DNA from: Limimaricola cinnabarinus
GTDB lineage: Bacteria > Pseudomonadota > Alphaproteobacteria > Rhodobacterales > Rhodobacteraceae
NCBI RefSeq assembly: GCF_002723615.1
Contig: NZ_KZ304957.1
Location: forward strand, 62,001 to 126,000
Length of the DNA: 64,000 nt
Direction of reading: 5' to 3'
Positions 8,592 to 17,471 of this stretch are shown piece after piece. The position numbers and the translations under genes were made by a program. Position 1 is the first letter of the stretch. Every line of letters begins with the position of its first letter. Below the pieces are notes generated by a model. That model had not been told where the DNA came from. It worked only from the letters and a program-made list of their open reading frames with translations, and ran no database searches.

Positions 8592-9976
8592 TTCAGCGCA
8601 TCCCGCCAGCGGGCGATCTGCGCGCGCACATTGTCGGGGGCGGTGCCGCCATAGGCGCTGCGCGAGGCGACCGAGTTCTCGACCGTCAGCACGCCGAACA
8701 CCTCCTCGGTGATGTCCTCATGCACCGCCTTCATGTCGTCGAGCGTGAGGTCGGGCAGGTCGCAGCCCTTTTCCTCGGCCCGCGCCACCAGAGACCCTGT
8801 GACGTGATGCGCCTCGCGGAAGGGCAGGCCGAGCGCGCGCACCAGCCAGTCGGCGAGATCGGTCGCGGTGGAAAAGCCCGAGGCGGCGGCGGCGCGCAGA
8901 TTGTCGGGCTGGGCGGTCATGTCGGCCACCATGCCGGTCATCGCGGCCAAGCTCAGCATAAGGTTGTCGGCGGCGTCGAAGACCTGCTCCTTGTCCTCCT
9001 GCATGTCCTTGCCATAGGCGAGCGGCAGGCCCTTCATCACGGTGAGCAGCGCGACGTTGGCCCCGAGGATGCGGCCGATCTTGGCGCGGATCAGCTCGGC
9101 GGCGTCGGGGTTGCGCTTTTGCGGCATGATCGAGGAGCCGGTCGACCAGCGGTCCGACATGGCGACGAAGCGGAACTGCGCCGAGGACCAGATCACCAGC
9201 TCCTCGGAGAGCCGCGACAGGTGCATCGCGCAGATCGTGGCCGAGGACAGGAATTCGAGCGCGAAATCGCGGTCCGACACGGCGTCGAGGCTGTTGGCCA
9301 TGGGCCGGTCGAAGCCGAGCGCCTGCGCCGTCGCCTCGCGGTCGATCGGAAAGGAGGTGCCGGCGAGTGCTGCGGCGCCGAGGGGGCTTTCGTTCATCAG
9401 CTTGCGGGCATTGGCAAAGCGCGCGCGGTCGCGGGCGAACATCTCGACATAGGCCATCATGTGATGGCCCCATGTCACCGGCTGCGCGGTCTGCAGATGG
9501 GTGAAGCCCGGCATGACCCAGTCGGCCCCGGCCTCGGCCTGACCCAAGAGCGCCTCGATCAGCGCCTTCAGGGCGTCATCGGCGGCGTCGCACTGGTCGC
9601 GCACCCAGAGCCGCAGGTCGGTCGCGACCTGATCGTTGCGCGAGCGCCCCGTATGCAGACGCCCCGCGGGCTCGCCGATCAGCTGCTTCAGCCGCGCCTC
9701 CACGTTCATGTGGATGTCTTCGAGCGCGGTGGAGAATTCGAAGCGGCCCTCCTCGATCTCTGACAAGACCGTGAGAAGGCCTTTCCTGATCTCTTCCGCA
9801 TCTTTAGCCTCGATGATGCCTTGGGCCGCGAGCATCGCGGCATGGGCGCGGGAGCCTTCGATGTCCTGTGGCGCGAGGCGCCGGTCGTAGCCGATCGAGG
9901 CGTTGATCGCCTCCATGATCGCATCCGGCCCGGCGGCGAAACGGCCGCCCCACATCGCGTTGGAGCTCTCGGTCAT
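8588..9976 (-). CDS. argH: Argininosuccinate lyase
   Basis: Splits argininosuccinate into arginine and fumarate, the final step of arginine synthesis. The 462 residues begin [13 protein letters not shown] and contain [27 protein letters not shown], and the fumarase-superfamily signature [12 protein letters not shown] with the catalytic Ser loop. The start at 9976 is chosen because AAGGA lies upstream and the protein begins at the conserved WGGRF; a much longer frame runs up into the opposite-strand gene but is not credible. It heads a minus-strand run argH-lipoprotein-DUF2834-lysA and is divergent from the TlpA-like gene with only 24 bases between the ATGs. Confidence 0.97.
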   Translation of the reverse strand: MTESSNAMWGGRFAAGPDAIMEAINASIGYDRRLAPQDIEGSRAHAAMLAAQGIIEAKDAEEIRKGLLTVLSEIEEGRFEFSTALEDIHMNVEARLKQLIGEPAGRLHTGRSRNDQVATDLRLWVRDQCDAADDALKALIEALLGQAEAGADWVMPGFTHLQTAQPVTWGHHMMAYVEMFARDRARFANARKLMNESPLGAAALAGTSFPIDREATAQALGFDRPMANSLDAVSDRDFALEFLSSATICAMHLSRLSEELVIWSSAQFRFVAMSDRWSTGSSIMPQKRNPDAAELIRAKIGRILGANVALLTVMKGLPLAYGKDMQEDKEQVFDAADNLMLSLAAMTGMVADMTAQPDNLRAAAASGFSTATDLADWLVRALGLPFREAHHVTGSLVARAEEKGCDLPDLTLDDMKAVHEDITEEVFGVLTVENSVASRSAYGGTAPDNVRAQIARWRDALK

Positions 9977-9983
9977 CTTTTGG

Positions 9984-9994
9984 TCCTTGAAGGA
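9984..9994. promoter_or_regulatory. Palindrome TCCTTGAAGGA giving Shine-Dalgarno sites to both divergent genes
   Basis: The 24-base gap between the argH and TlpA-like start codons contains one 11-base palindrome. Read on the plus strand, its AAGGA precedes the ATG at 10001; read on the minus strand, AAGGA precedes the argH ATG at 9976. Both spacings are suitable for ribosome binding. The gap is too short for two promoters, so at least one must lie within the opposing coding sequence. Confidence 0.7.
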
Positions 9995-10000
9995 AATCAC

Positions 10001-10558
10001 ATGCGCAGCGTCGTTCTCATCGGTCTTTACATGGCGGCAACCGGCCTTGCAAACGCCGCCCCCGCCGATCTGGAGGCGCTGCGCGAGGGCGACATGCGCA
10101 AGCTTGCCATCCATGCCGAGCCGCAGCGCGGATCGGACGTGCCCTTCGAGAGCGAAGAGGGCGGCGAGATCACGCTCGCGGCGTATGAGGGCAAGCCGGT
10201 TCTGGTGAACTTCTGGGCAACGTGGTGCGCGCCCTGCCGCGAGGAGATGCCGCAGCTCGCCGCGCTGCAGGACGAGTATGGCGGCGAGGATTTCGAGGTC
10301 GTCACCATCGCCACGGGCCGCAACGATCCGGCGGGCATGGAGCGCTTTCTGGCCGAGATCGGCGCCGAGACCCTGCCGCGTCACAAGGATGCGCGACAGG
10401 CGCTGGCGCGCGACATGGGCGTGCTGGGCCTGCCGGTGACGCTGATCCTCGATGCGCAGGGCCGGGAGATCGGGCGGCTGCAGGGCGAGGCGGACTGGTC
10501 CTCGGACAGCGCGCGCGCCATCGTCGAGGCGCTCATTGCCCAGGAGCATGAGGGCTGA
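10001..10558 (+). CDS. TlpA-family thioredoxin-like thiol-disulfide oxidoreductase
   Basis: Predicted periplasmic or membrane-tethered thiol reductase. The 185-residue protein starts with a hydrophobic export signal ([19 protein letters not shown]). A thioredoxin fold follows, with the active site WATWCAPC (Cys76 and Cys79), then GLPVTLILD with the cis-proline. TlpA-like proteins reduce apocytochromes c or Cu-site cysteines of cytochrome oxidase; which one applies here cannot be read from sequence. It is divergent from argH, an arrangement common in this bacterial group. Confidence 0.9.
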   Translation: MRSVVLIGLYMAATGLANAAPADLEALREGDMRKLAIHAEPQRGSDVPFESEEGGEITLAAYEGKPVLVNFWATWCAPCREEMPQLAALQDEYGGEDFEVVTIATGRNDPAGMERFLAEIGAETLPRHKDARQALARDMGVLGLPVTLILDAQGREIGRLQGEADWSSDSARAIVEALIAQEHEG

Positions 10559-10577
10559 GCCTTCGGGCGGGCGCGGC

Positions 10578-11147
10578 TCAGGCGGTGCCGGAGGTCGGCG
10601 AGAGGCTCAGAGGGTCGATGCCGACCGCCTTGAGCGCGGCCGACCATTTGTGCTCGTTAGCGCGGCCGAAGACGACCGCGTGCTGCGCCTCGCCGATCAG
10701 CCAGCCATTCTGCGCCAGCTCGCTTTCGAGCTGGCCGGGCCCCCAGCCCGCATAGCCCAGCGCCAGCAGCGAGGATTTCGGCCCGCGCCCATGCGCGATC
10801 TCCTCGAGCACGTCGAGCGTCGCGGTCATCGCCGTGGTCTCGTCGACCTGCAGCGTGCCCTGGTCGGAGGCGTAATCGGTGGTGTGCAGCACGAAGCCGC
10901 GGCTTTCCTCGACCGGGCCGCCGACATGCACGCGGATGTCGCGGATGCCGGGGTCGGCGGTGATTTCGAGCTGCTCCAGCAGGTCGGAAAACCGCACCTC
11001 GGTGGCGGGCTTGTTGACGATGAGCCCCATCGCGCCCTCGTCGGAATGGGCGCAGACGAAGATCACCGCGTGATCGAAGCGCGGATCGGCCATGCCGGGC
11101 ATGGCGATGAGGAGCTTGCCGCTCAGGTCGGGGTTCAGGCTTTCCAT
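10578..11147 (-). CDS. YqgE/AlgH family protein
   Basis: Conserved cytoplasmic protein of the YqgE/AlgH family (UPF0301), 189 residues from the ATG at 11147. It contains the family hallmarks [51 protein letters not shown] and [12 protein letters not shown]. The biochemical role is unknown. A GTG at 11174 would add nine residues, but the ATG places the protein at the usual family N-terminus. It converges on the TlpA-like gene with a 19-base gap. Confidence 0.93.
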   Translation of the reverse strand: MESLNPDLSGKLLIAMPGMADPRFDHAVIFVCAHSDEGAMGLIVNKPATEVRFSDLLEQLEITADPGIRDIRVHVGGPVEESRGFVLHTTDYASDQGTLQVDETTAMTATLDVLEEIAHGRGPKSSLLALGYAGWGPGQLESELAQNGWLIGEAQHAVVFGRANEHKWSAALKAVGIDPLSLSPTSGTA

Positions 11148-11252
11148 GTCTTCAGAATGTGATGCGCGGGCCACACGATCAAGGGGGCGCTTGGCCGGCT
11201 CTCGCGGGCTCGTGACTTTCCATCGCTTCGCGCGGGGGGCATCACTGCCGCC

Positions 11253-12059
11253 ATGACCCGTTTTTCGCGCCTCGCCCCGATCGCCCTTTCATTCGCTCTC
11301 GCCGCGCCGGCCGCGGCCATTTCCGGGCCGGTCGACGATATCGTCCGGCTCGACATGCTGCCGGGCTGGCGCGCCGAGGACGGCACGCAGATGGCGGGGT
11401 TCCGGATCAGCCTCGCGCCGGGGTGGAAGACCTATTGGCGCGCGCCCGGAGAGGCGGGGATTCCGCCAGCGGTGAACTGGTCGGGCTCGACCAATGTCGC
11501 GGGCGCGAGGCTGCACTGGCCGGTGCCCGAGATCTTCGAGTTGGGCGGGTTCGAGACCTATGGCTATTCCGAGCAGGTGGTGCTGCCGGTCGAGATCGCG
11601 CCGCGCCGCGCCGGAGAGGCGGTGCGGATCTCCGGCCAGCTCGAAATCGGCGTCTGCGACGATGTCTGCGTGCCGGTGATGCTCGATTTCGACGCCGACC
11701 TGCCGCAGGGGCCGCGGCGCGACCCGTCGCTGGCGCTGGCGCTGGCCGACCGCGCCAAGAGCCCCGATGAGGCGGGGCTCGGCCCCGCGCGCTGCGCGAT
11801 CAGGCCCGAGGCCGAGGGGCTGACGCTCACCGCGACCCTGCCCGCCATGGCGGGCGCGCGGGCGGTGGTGGTCGAGACCGGCGATCCGTCGCTCTGGACC
11901 AGCCCGGTCGAGACCCGCCGCGAGGGCGGCGCGCTCGTCGCCAGCACCCGCATCTCGCATGTGGCCGGGGGCCCGGTCGCGCTCGATCGCTCGGGCCTGG
12001 TGCTGACCATGATCGGCGGGGGCAAGGCGGTCGAGTTCGCGGGCTGCGCGCCCGCCTGA
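11253..12059 (+). CDS. Secreted DsbD N-terminal-domain protein
   Basis: A 268-residue periplasmic protein with a clear signal peptide ([18 protein letters not shown]) followed by a domain like the N-terminal immunoglobulin-like domain of DsbD. It has [15 protein letters not shown], the aromatic stretch [15 protein letters not shown], and the redox pair Cys135/Cys139 in GVCDDVCVP. DsbD-alpha domains pass electrons to periplasmic thiol enzymes, but this protein has no membrane beta domain or thioredoxin domain, so it would need a partner (a CcdA-like protein) encoded elsewhere. It converges directly on moaB; its stop and the moaB stop are adjacent. Confidence 0.85.
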   Translation: MTRFSRLAPIALSFALAAPAAAISGPVDDIVRLDMLPGWRAEDGTQMAGFRISLAPGWKTYWRAPGEAGIPPAVNWSGSTNVAGARLHWPVPEIFELGGFETYGYSEQVVLPVEIAPRRAGEAVRISGQLEIGVCDDVCVPVMLDFDADLPQGPRRDPSLALALADRAKSPDEAGLGPARCAIRPEAEGLTLTATLPAMAGARAVVVETGDPSLWTSPVETRREGGALVASTRISHVAGGPVALDRSGLVLTMIGGGKAVEFAGCAPA

Positions 12060-12587
12060 TCACTTGCGCCGCAGATGCTCGTCGAGCCGCGGCAGGATCT
12101 CCACGAAGTTGCAGGGCCTGTGGCGGTAATCGAGCTGACGCTCCAATATCTCGTCCCAGGCGTCGCGGCAGGCGCCGGGGCTTCCCGGCAGGGCGAAGAG
12201 ATAGGTGCCCTGCGCCACGCCGCCGGTGGCGCGGCTTTGCACGGCGGAGGTGCCGATCTTGTTCATCGAGACGATGGTGAAGACCGTGCCGAAGGCGTCG
12301 ATCTCCTTTTCGTAGACGTCGCGATGCGCCTCGACGGTCACGTCGCGCCCGGTGAGCCCGGTGCCGCCCGTGGAGATCACCACGTCGATCTGCGGGTCGG
12401 CGCACCATGCGCGCAGCTTTTCGGCGATGGCGGCGCGGTCGTCGCGCAGGATGTCGCGCGCGGCGAGCACATGGCCCGCCGCCTCCAGCCTTCCAACCAG
12501 CGTGTCGCCCGAGCGGTCATCGGCGGCGTCGCGCGTGTCGCTCACGGTGAGCACGGCAATGCGCACGGGAATGAAGTCTCGGTCCAT
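12060..12587 (-). CDS. moaB: Molybdenum cofactor biosynthesis protein B
   Basis: MoaB/Mog-family protein that adenylylates molybdopterin or acts near that step in molybdenum cofactor assembly. The 175 residues contain IAVLTVSDTRD at the N-terminus, DVVISTGGTGLTGRDVT (the MPT-binding loop with TGGTG) and FALPGSPGACRDAWDEI near the C-terminus. Length and motifs fit MoaB rather than the larger MoeA. It lies three bases beyond the LysE-exporter stop region, on the same strand as LysE and the glycosylase gene upstream. Confidence 0.93.
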   Translation of the reverse strand: MDRDFIPVRIAVLTVSDTRDAADDRSGDTLVGRLEAAGHVLAARDILRDDRAAIAEKLRAWCADPQIDVVISTGGTGLTGRDVTVEAHRDVYEKEIDAFGTVFTIVSMNKIGTSAVQSRATGGVAQGTYLFALPGSPGACRDAWDEILERQLDYRHRPCNFVEILPRLDEHLRRK

Positions 12588-12590
12588 GGG

Positions 12591-13208
12591 TCAGGTTTCC
12601 TGCAGAAAGGCGAGGCGCAGGGCGAGGCCCGCGAAGATCGTGGCCGAGAGGCGGCCCAGCCAGCGGTTGAAGGCGGCCGATCCGGCAAGGCGGCGTCCGA
12701 CGCCCCCTGCGAAGACCCCGACCGCGCCATTGACCACGAGCCCGCCCAACGAGAGCACCGCGCCGAGGGCGAGGAATTGCGGCAGCACGGGGCGGGCGGG
12801 GTCGGTGAATTGCGGCAGGAAGGCCAGCACGAAGAGGATCACCTTTGGATTGGTGAGATTGACCACGAGGCCCTGCCGAAAGGCACGGGCAGGGCGCACC
12901 GCGGGGATTTCGCCTCCCGCCGCCCCGCCGCGCAGCGCGGCGATGGCGAGCCACAGCAGATAGGCCACGCCGATCCAGCGAATCGCATCGAAGAGCCAGG
13001 GCAGGGCCGCGACGGCGGCGCCGAGGCCGAGCCCGGCCAGCGTCACATGCCCCATGATCGCCAGAGCGATGCCCGCATCGGCGGCGAGCGCGGCGCGCGC
13101 CCCGCCGCGCAGGCCCTGGCCGAGGCAGAACATCATGTCCGCGCCGGGCGTGAGGTTGAGCGCGAGGGCGGCGGGCGCGAAGGCGAGAAGCACGAGCGGG
13201 TCGATCAT
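12591..13208 (-). CDS. LysE/RhtB family amino-acid exporter
   Basis: A 205-residue inner-membrane exporter with five to six hydrophobic segments. It begins MIDPLVLLAFAPAALALNLTPGAD, where the NLTPGAD near residue 20 and VNLTNPKVILFVLAFLPQF near the middle are family signatures. The substrate is not predictable. The start at 13208 overlaps the stop of the upstream glycosylase gene (ATGA), and its stop is followed after three bases by the moaB start, so the three genes form one unit. A longer in-frame extension upstream lies inside the glycosylase gene and is not real. Confidence 0.92.
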   Translation of the reverse strand: MIDPLVLLAFAPAALALNLTPGADMMFCLGQGLRGGARAALAADAGIALAIMGHVTLAGLGLGAAVAALPWLFDAIRWIGVAYLLWLAIAALRGGAAGGEIPAVRPARAFRQGLVVNLTNPKVILFVLAFLPQFTDPARPVLPQFLALGAVLSLGGLVVNGAVGVFAGGVGRRLAGSAAFNRWLGRLSATIFAGLALRLAFLQET

Positions 13209-13996
13209 CCGCCCGTCTCCAGCCGCGCCTTCAGCGTCAGAAGATCGGCCCAGGCCTCGCGCTTGGCGGCGGGGTTGGCCATGAGATGGGCGGGCGAGAA
13301 GATCGGCAGGGCCGGGCGGCCCAGAACCTCGCCCCAGCGGCCGCGCAGGCGGTGCAGCCCGCCGCCCTTCATCAGCGCGGCGCAGGCGACGGAGCCCATC
13401 ACCACGAGGATCTCGGGGTCGGCCAGCTCGACATGCCGGTCGAGAAAGGGTCGCATCATGGCGAGATCCTTGGGGTCGGGGGCGCGGTCGCCGGGGCTGC
13501 GCCATGGCAGCACCGGCGCCATGTAGACGGCGCGCTCGGTGTCGGGCGCCTCGGCCGACAGCCCGATCGCGGCGAGCATCCGCTCCAGGAGCAGCGCGGC
13601 GGTCCCGGCGAGGGGCGCGCCCGCGCGGTCCTCCTCGCGGCGCGGCGGATCGAGCAGCAGCATGACGCGCGCGCCCTGCCGCCCGCCCGCAAAGACGAAG
13701 CTGCGCGCGCCGCGCCGCAGATCGCAATGATCGAAGCGCTCCATCGCCTCGGACAGCGCGGCGAGATCGGGCGCGGCCTCCGCCGCGGCGCGGGCGAGCG
13801 CCACCGGGTCGGGCTCTTCGACGCGCGGCAGGGCCGGCGGGCCCGAGCTTGCCGTTTCGGCGGGTTTCGGGGCGGGGCGGGCATCGGTGAGGGTATAGCG
13901 GTCGAGCGGGGCGTCGAGCATCGCCTCGTCCGCCCCCATCTCGATCTGCCAGTCGAGCAGCGCCCGCGCGCTCCAGTAGTCCAGTGCCGATTCCAT
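13205..13996 (-). CDS. Uracil-DNA glycosylase family protein (family 4-like, divergent active-site motif)
   Basis: A 263-residue member of the uracil-DNA glycosylase superfamily resembling family 4. The recognisable parts are FDHCDLRRGARSFVF, EEDRAGAPLAG, the central VYMAPVLPWRSPGD and DPEILVVMGSVACAALM, and the late IFSPAHLMANP in place of the usual HPS/HPA motif. Where homologues have GEAPG or GEGPG, this protein has LLLDPPR. Only one Cys is seen in the region that carries the CxxC iron-sulfur ligands of classical family 4 enzymes. Uracil excision is therefore plausible but not assured. The ATG at 13996 is preferred over a TTG nine bases upstream. Confidence 0.8.
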   Translation of the reverse strand: MESALDYWSARALLDWQIEMGADEAMLDAPLDRYTLTDARPAPKPAETASSGPPALPRVEEPDPVALARAAAEAAPDLAALSEAMERFDHCDLRRGARSFVFAGGRQGARVMLLLDPPRREEDRAGAPLAGTAALLLERMLAAIGLSAEAPDTERAVYMAPVLPWRSPGDRAPDPKDLAMMRPFLDRHVELADPEILVVMGSVACAALMKGGGLHRLRGRWGEVLGRPALPIFSPAHLMANPAAKREAWADLLTLKARLETGG

Positions 13997-14055
13997 GAGC
14001 CACAAGCTATGCCGGATCGCGGCGGGATGGCAGGGGCGAATGGCGCGCGCCCCTA

Positions 14056-14080
14056 TGGTTCATCTTTCTTCAAATACGCA
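14056..14080. repeat. Dispersed 25-bp repeat, copy 1
   Basis: TGGTTCATCTTTCTTCAAAT and the following ACGCA lie in the gap between the glycosylase start and the end of the next gene. The exact reverse complement occurs at 61733-61757. The match is perfect over 25 bases, far beyond chance in a 64-kb window. Confidence 0.9.
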
Positions 14081-14128
14081 TGGCGACCGGCCGGCCCAAG
14101 GCGCGCCGCATCCCCTTCGCCCCAGAGC

Positions 14129-14455
14129 TCAGCCGAGGTTGTGCCGCTCGATCCAGCCGCGCAGGTCCTCGGTCTCGTGGCGCGCCTCGCGCAGCGCTTC
14201 CATGGCGGCGCGCAGCTCGGCCTCGGATTGGCGCAGCTGGCCGGTCAGCTCGGCCTCGCGCTCCTCGACATAGGAGATCGCCTGGTCGCGGGTTTCCTCG
14301 GCCTCGTGCAGCGCTTGGGCCATGCGGTCGAGCTCGCCGATATCGGCGCGGGTCACGCGGGTGAAGCGGTTCACCAGCCAGCTGGCGAACCAGCCGAGCG
14401 CGAAGGCGGCGAAGAGAATGACCGCCGTGGCGATGATGAACTCGGTTCTGTTCAC
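14129..14455 (-). CDS. Small membrane-anchored coiled-coil protein
   Basis: A 108-residue protein starting at the GTG at 14455, preceded by an AGGACAGG Shine-Dalgarno and only ten bases after the OmpA-family stop. An N-terminal membrane helix (FIIATAVILFAAFALGWFAS) is followed by a charged region rich in Glu, Arg and Ala with heptad character (from about residue 40 to 100), predicting a coiled coil exposed to the cytoplasm. I do not recognise the family. The close spacing to the OmpA/BON gene suggests a shared job at the envelope. A longer upstream frame overlaps the OmpA gene and is rejected. Confidence 0.75.
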   Translation of the reverse strand: MNRTEFIIATAVILFAAFALGWFASWLVNRFTRVTRADIGELDRMAQALHEAEETRDQAISYVEEREAELTGQLRQSEAELRAAMEALREARHETEDLRGWIERHNLG

Positions 14456-14465
14456 GTCCCTGTCC

Positions 14466-16442
14466 TTATTCGTCGTCGTCGTCGTCGGAGGGGCGGGCCC
14501 TCGGTCCGGTCGCGGGCCTGTCCATGGCCTGCGGCGCATCGATGTCCAGCGTTTCGGCCTCGACGCGCTCGGCGTCCTCTTCTGCCGTCTCGTCCTCGCC
14601 CGCCTCGTCCTCGCCCGCCTCGCTCTCGGCGGCCTGCGCGCCCGAGAGGCGGAATTCGATCCGGCGGTTGGCCTCGCGGCCCGCGCTGGTGTCGTTGTCG
14701 GCGATGGGATCGGCCTCGCCATAGCCCACGGGGGTGAAGCCCGCGACCGGCACGCGGGCGCGGCGCAGCGCCTCGACCACCGCGTCGGCGCGCTCCTGGC
14801 TCAGTTCGAGGTTCATCTCGTCGCGGCCCTGGCTGTCGGTATAGCCCGCCACCTCGATCTCCAGCTCGGGACAGCGGCGGACGATCTCGGCGATGTCGTC
14901 GACCACGGGGCGCGCCTCGGCGGTGATCGAGGCCGAGCCCGCGTCGAAGGTGATCTTGGTGTCGGCGGTGACGAAGGCGATCTGACGCAGGCATTCCTCG
15001 GGCGAGGGCAGACCGGCGATCGGGTCGAGTTCCTCGCGGTAGCTCACGTCGATGTCGAAGCTCGCGCCCTGGCCGAGCTTGTCGGCCATGAGCCGGGCGA
15101 TGTCGGCCTCGGCGGTCTTGCGACCGGTCAGGCCGCTGAGCGCGACGCGGTCGGCCCCGACGCTGAGCCGCCCTTCGGAGAGGAGCGACAGCGCCTCGAG
15201 CCCGGTCAGCACCCGCATCGACCAGTCGCCCGGCAGGCCGCCGGTCACCCGCGTCGCCATGTCGAGCCCCTCGCCGCCGAAGCGGGCGCGGGCAAAGTTT
15301 CCGACCGTGGTGTTGGCAAGCTGGTCGGGCAGGCGGCCCGAAAGCCGCAGGCCGTCCTCCTGCGAGAGCGTGGCGGTGAATTCGGGCGCGCCCTCGGGGC
15401 GGGCCTCGGGCGCCTCCGGCAGCACCGCTTCGAGCGCGAAGAAATCGGGCAGGTCGTTTTCCAGCCGTCCCGCCACCCGGTCGAAGGCCCCCGCATCGGT
15501 GCCCTGCGCCGCGACGAGCGAGACATCCGCATCCGAGAAGGTGATGGAGCCCGCGCCAAGCTCGGCCAGCGCCGCGATGCCGCGCGAGACCGCTTCGCCC
15601 CATTGGCCGGAGGGCACGCCGAGGCCCAGGGTGCAGTCGATCTCGCCCTCCGCGCCGGCCTCGGCCGCGGCTTCGGTGATGCGGCGCAGCGCGGTTTCGG
15701 TATCGGCCGAGCAGGCGTCGAAGCGGGCGCTGTTCTCGTCGATCACGAAGCGCGCGGTGAAGGGGGTGATGACCGGGCGCGGCGCGCTGATCCTGAGCGC
15801 GAGGCGCACCGTGTCGGGCTTGAGCCGGGCGAGCTCCGATTCGAGCCTGCGCTGCGCTTCGGGGCTGTCGGAGATCGCCTCGATCCGAACCCGGCCGGGC
15901 CGCACCGAAAGCTTGGAATGGGGCAGCGTGCGCAGCGCGCGCCCCGCATAGCGCAGGGCGGCGGGCCAGGCGTCGGGCACGGGGTGGTCGGAGACGTCGA
16001 GCAGGTCCGAAACCGGCAGCCCGTCCGCCGCGTCTTCCATCATCTCGATCAGCGCGGCGCGGTCGGTCGCCGCCGGGATCAGCCCGATCAGCGACACGCC
16101 GCTGTCATTGCGCAGGATCTCGATCGCGAAATCGGGCGGCGGCGGGGTTTCGGCCTCGACCACATGCATGTTGTCGATCACCCGGCTGGCATCGACCATG
16201 CCACCCGCCGCCGAGATGGCGCGAAACCGCATCGCCTCGGTGGGGGCCGCGCCTTCGAGGATCACCTGCAGCCCGTCGGCCTGCACCCGCGCCCAGTCAT
16301 GGCCCTGCCGCGCGAGCGCTGCGCTCACCTGTTCGACCGAGACCTCCTCGACCACCGCGACGGCGGTGCGCCCGGCGATGGCAGAGACCCCGCCGGCAAG
16401 GACGAAGGCGGTGACGGTGGCGGCGAGGGGCGGCAGGCGCAT
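14466..16442 (-). CDS. OmpA-family protein with BON domain
   Basis: A 658-residue exported envelope protein. From the ATG at 16442 it has a signal sequence (MRLPPLAATVTAFVLAGG), then a BON-like domain near residues 35-100 (VQADGLQVILEGAAP, VDASRVIDNMHV), a long middle part with further BON-like repeats, and a C-terminal OmpA peptidoglycan-binding domain at about 495-600 with VAGYTDSQGRDEMNLELSQ and NRRIEFRLSG. The tail is strongly acidic and ends in five Asp and one Glu. The protein probably links the envelope to peptidoglycan noncovalently. It is followed after ten bases by the coiled-coil membrane gene. Confidence 0.88.
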   Translation of the reverse strand: MRLPPLAATVTAFVLAGGVSAIAGRTAVAVVEEVSVEQVSAALARQGHDWARVQADGLQVILEGAAPTEAMRFRAISAAGGMVDASRVIDNMHVVEAETPPPPDFAIEILRNDSGVSLIGLIPAATDRAALIEMMEDAADGLPVSDLLDVSDHPVPDAWPAALRYAGRALRTLPHSKLSVRPGRVRIEAISDSPEAQRRLESELARLKPDTVRLALRISAPRPVITPFTARFVIDENSARFDACSADTETALRRITEAAAEAGAEGEIDCTLGLGVPSGQWGEAVSRGIAALAELGAGSITFSDADVSLVAAQGTDAGAFDRVAGRLENDLPDFFALEAVLPEAPEARPEGAPEFTATLSQEDGLRLSGRLPDQLANTTVGNFARARFGGEGLDMATRVTGGLPGDWSMRVLTGLEALSLLSEGRLSVGADRVALSGLTGRKTAEADIARLMADKLGQGASFDIDVSYREELDPIAGLPSPEECLRQIAFVTADTKITFDAGSASITAEARPVVDDIAEIVRRCPELEIEVAGYTDSQGRDEMNLELSQERADAVVEALRRARVPVAGFTPVGYGEADPIADNDTSAGREANRRIEFRLSGAQAAESEAGEDEAGEDETAEEDAERVEAETLDIDAPQAMDRPATGPRARPSDDDDDE

Positions 16443-16502
16443 CCGGGCTCCGGGGACGTGTTGCGACCCGCGCCTTCTAGGGCGCGGCCGCGGGCAGATC
16501 AA

Positions 16503-17471
16503 TCACAAGGCCAGAGCGACGGCGGAAAACAGCACGGGCAGCAGCCCCGCGTCGCGGTTGGAGCGAAACAGTTTCAGCAGCCCCGCATTGTCCGAAGCAT
16601 CGAAGCGCGACAGCTGCCAGGCCATGTGCCAGCCCATTGCCCAGGGCCCGCCCAGCGCCACCACCAGCGACAATACCGAGCGCTCGCGCGTGGCCAGCAC
16701 GACCGCGAGCCCCATCAGCAGCACGGTCGCCACGAGAAAGCCGCGCAGCCAGGCTTTGGAGCGGTCGCCGAACAGGCGGGCGGTGGATTTCACCCCGATC
16801 AGCGCGTCGTCTTCGGCGTCCTGATGGGCATAGATCGTGTCGTAGAACAGCGTCCATGCGATGCCCGCGAAATAGAGCACCACCGGCGCCCATGACAGCG
16901 ACCCCGCCAGCGCCGCCCAGGCCAGGAGCGCGCCCCAGTTGAAGGCGAGGCCGAGAAAGACCTGCGGCCACCATGTGAAGCGCTTGGCGAAGGGGTAGAT
17001 CGCCACGGGCAGCAGCGACAGCACGCCGAGCCAGATCGCCGCCCAGTCGAAGGTGAGCAGGATGAGGAGAGAGATCAGCGATTGCGTCGCCATCCATATG
17101 AGCGCCTGCACCACCCGCACCTGCCCCGAGGGGATGGGCCGCGAGCGGGTCCGCGCGACGGAGCCGTCGATGTGGCGGTCGGTCACGTCGTTCCATGTGC
17201 AGCCCGCGCCGCGCATGAGAAAGGCGCCAAGCGCACAGCCTAGCGCGATCCATGCGCCCTCCCAGCCAAAGCGCCCGGTCGCGAGCGCGGCCAGCAGCAG
17301 CCCCCACCAGCAGGGCAGCAGCAAAAGCCATGTGCCGATCGGCCGGTCGGCCCGGCTCAGCCGCAGGTAGGGGCGCGTGGGCCGCGGCGCGAGCCGGTCC
17401 ACCCAGTTGTTCGCCACCGCGTCGGCGACGGTTCCGTTTTCGGCCTCTGGCATCCGATCCGTCGCTTTCAT
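16503..17471 (-). CDS. ubiA: 4-hydroxybenzoate polyprenyltransferase
   Basis: Integral membrane enzyme that attaches the polyprenyl chain to 4-hydroxybenzoate in ubiquinone synthesis. The 322 residues contain the two Asp-rich Mg/diphosphate motifs of the UbiA family, NDVTDRHID near residues 94-102 and DTIYAHQDAEDD near 210-221, with eight or so hydrophobic helices around them. RLSRADRPIGTWLLLLPCWW is the typical N-terminal signature. The ATG at 17471 directly abuts the ATG of the divergent rsmE frame. Confidence 0.96.
   Translation of the reverse strand: MKATDRMPEAENGTVADAVANNWVDRLAPRPTRPYLRLSRADRPIGTWLLLLPCWWGLLLAALATGRFGWEGAWIALGCALGAFLMRGAGCTWNDVTDRHIDGSVARTRSRPIPSGQVRVVQALIWMATQSLISLLILLTFDWAAIWLGVLSLLPVAIYPFAKRFTWWPQVFLGLAFNWGALLAWAALAGSLSWAPVVLYFAGIAWTLFYDTIYAHQDAEDDALIGVKSTARLFGDRSKAWLRGFLVATVLLMGLAVVLATRERSVLSLVVALGGPWAMGWHMAWQLSRFDASDNAGLLKLFRSNRDAGLLPVLFSAVALAL

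Noticed and set aside
14322-16895. 857-residue plus-strand frame opposite the OmpA/BON gene
   Set aside because: Shadow frame with biased composition; the minus-strand gene has signal peptide, BON and OmpA motifs.
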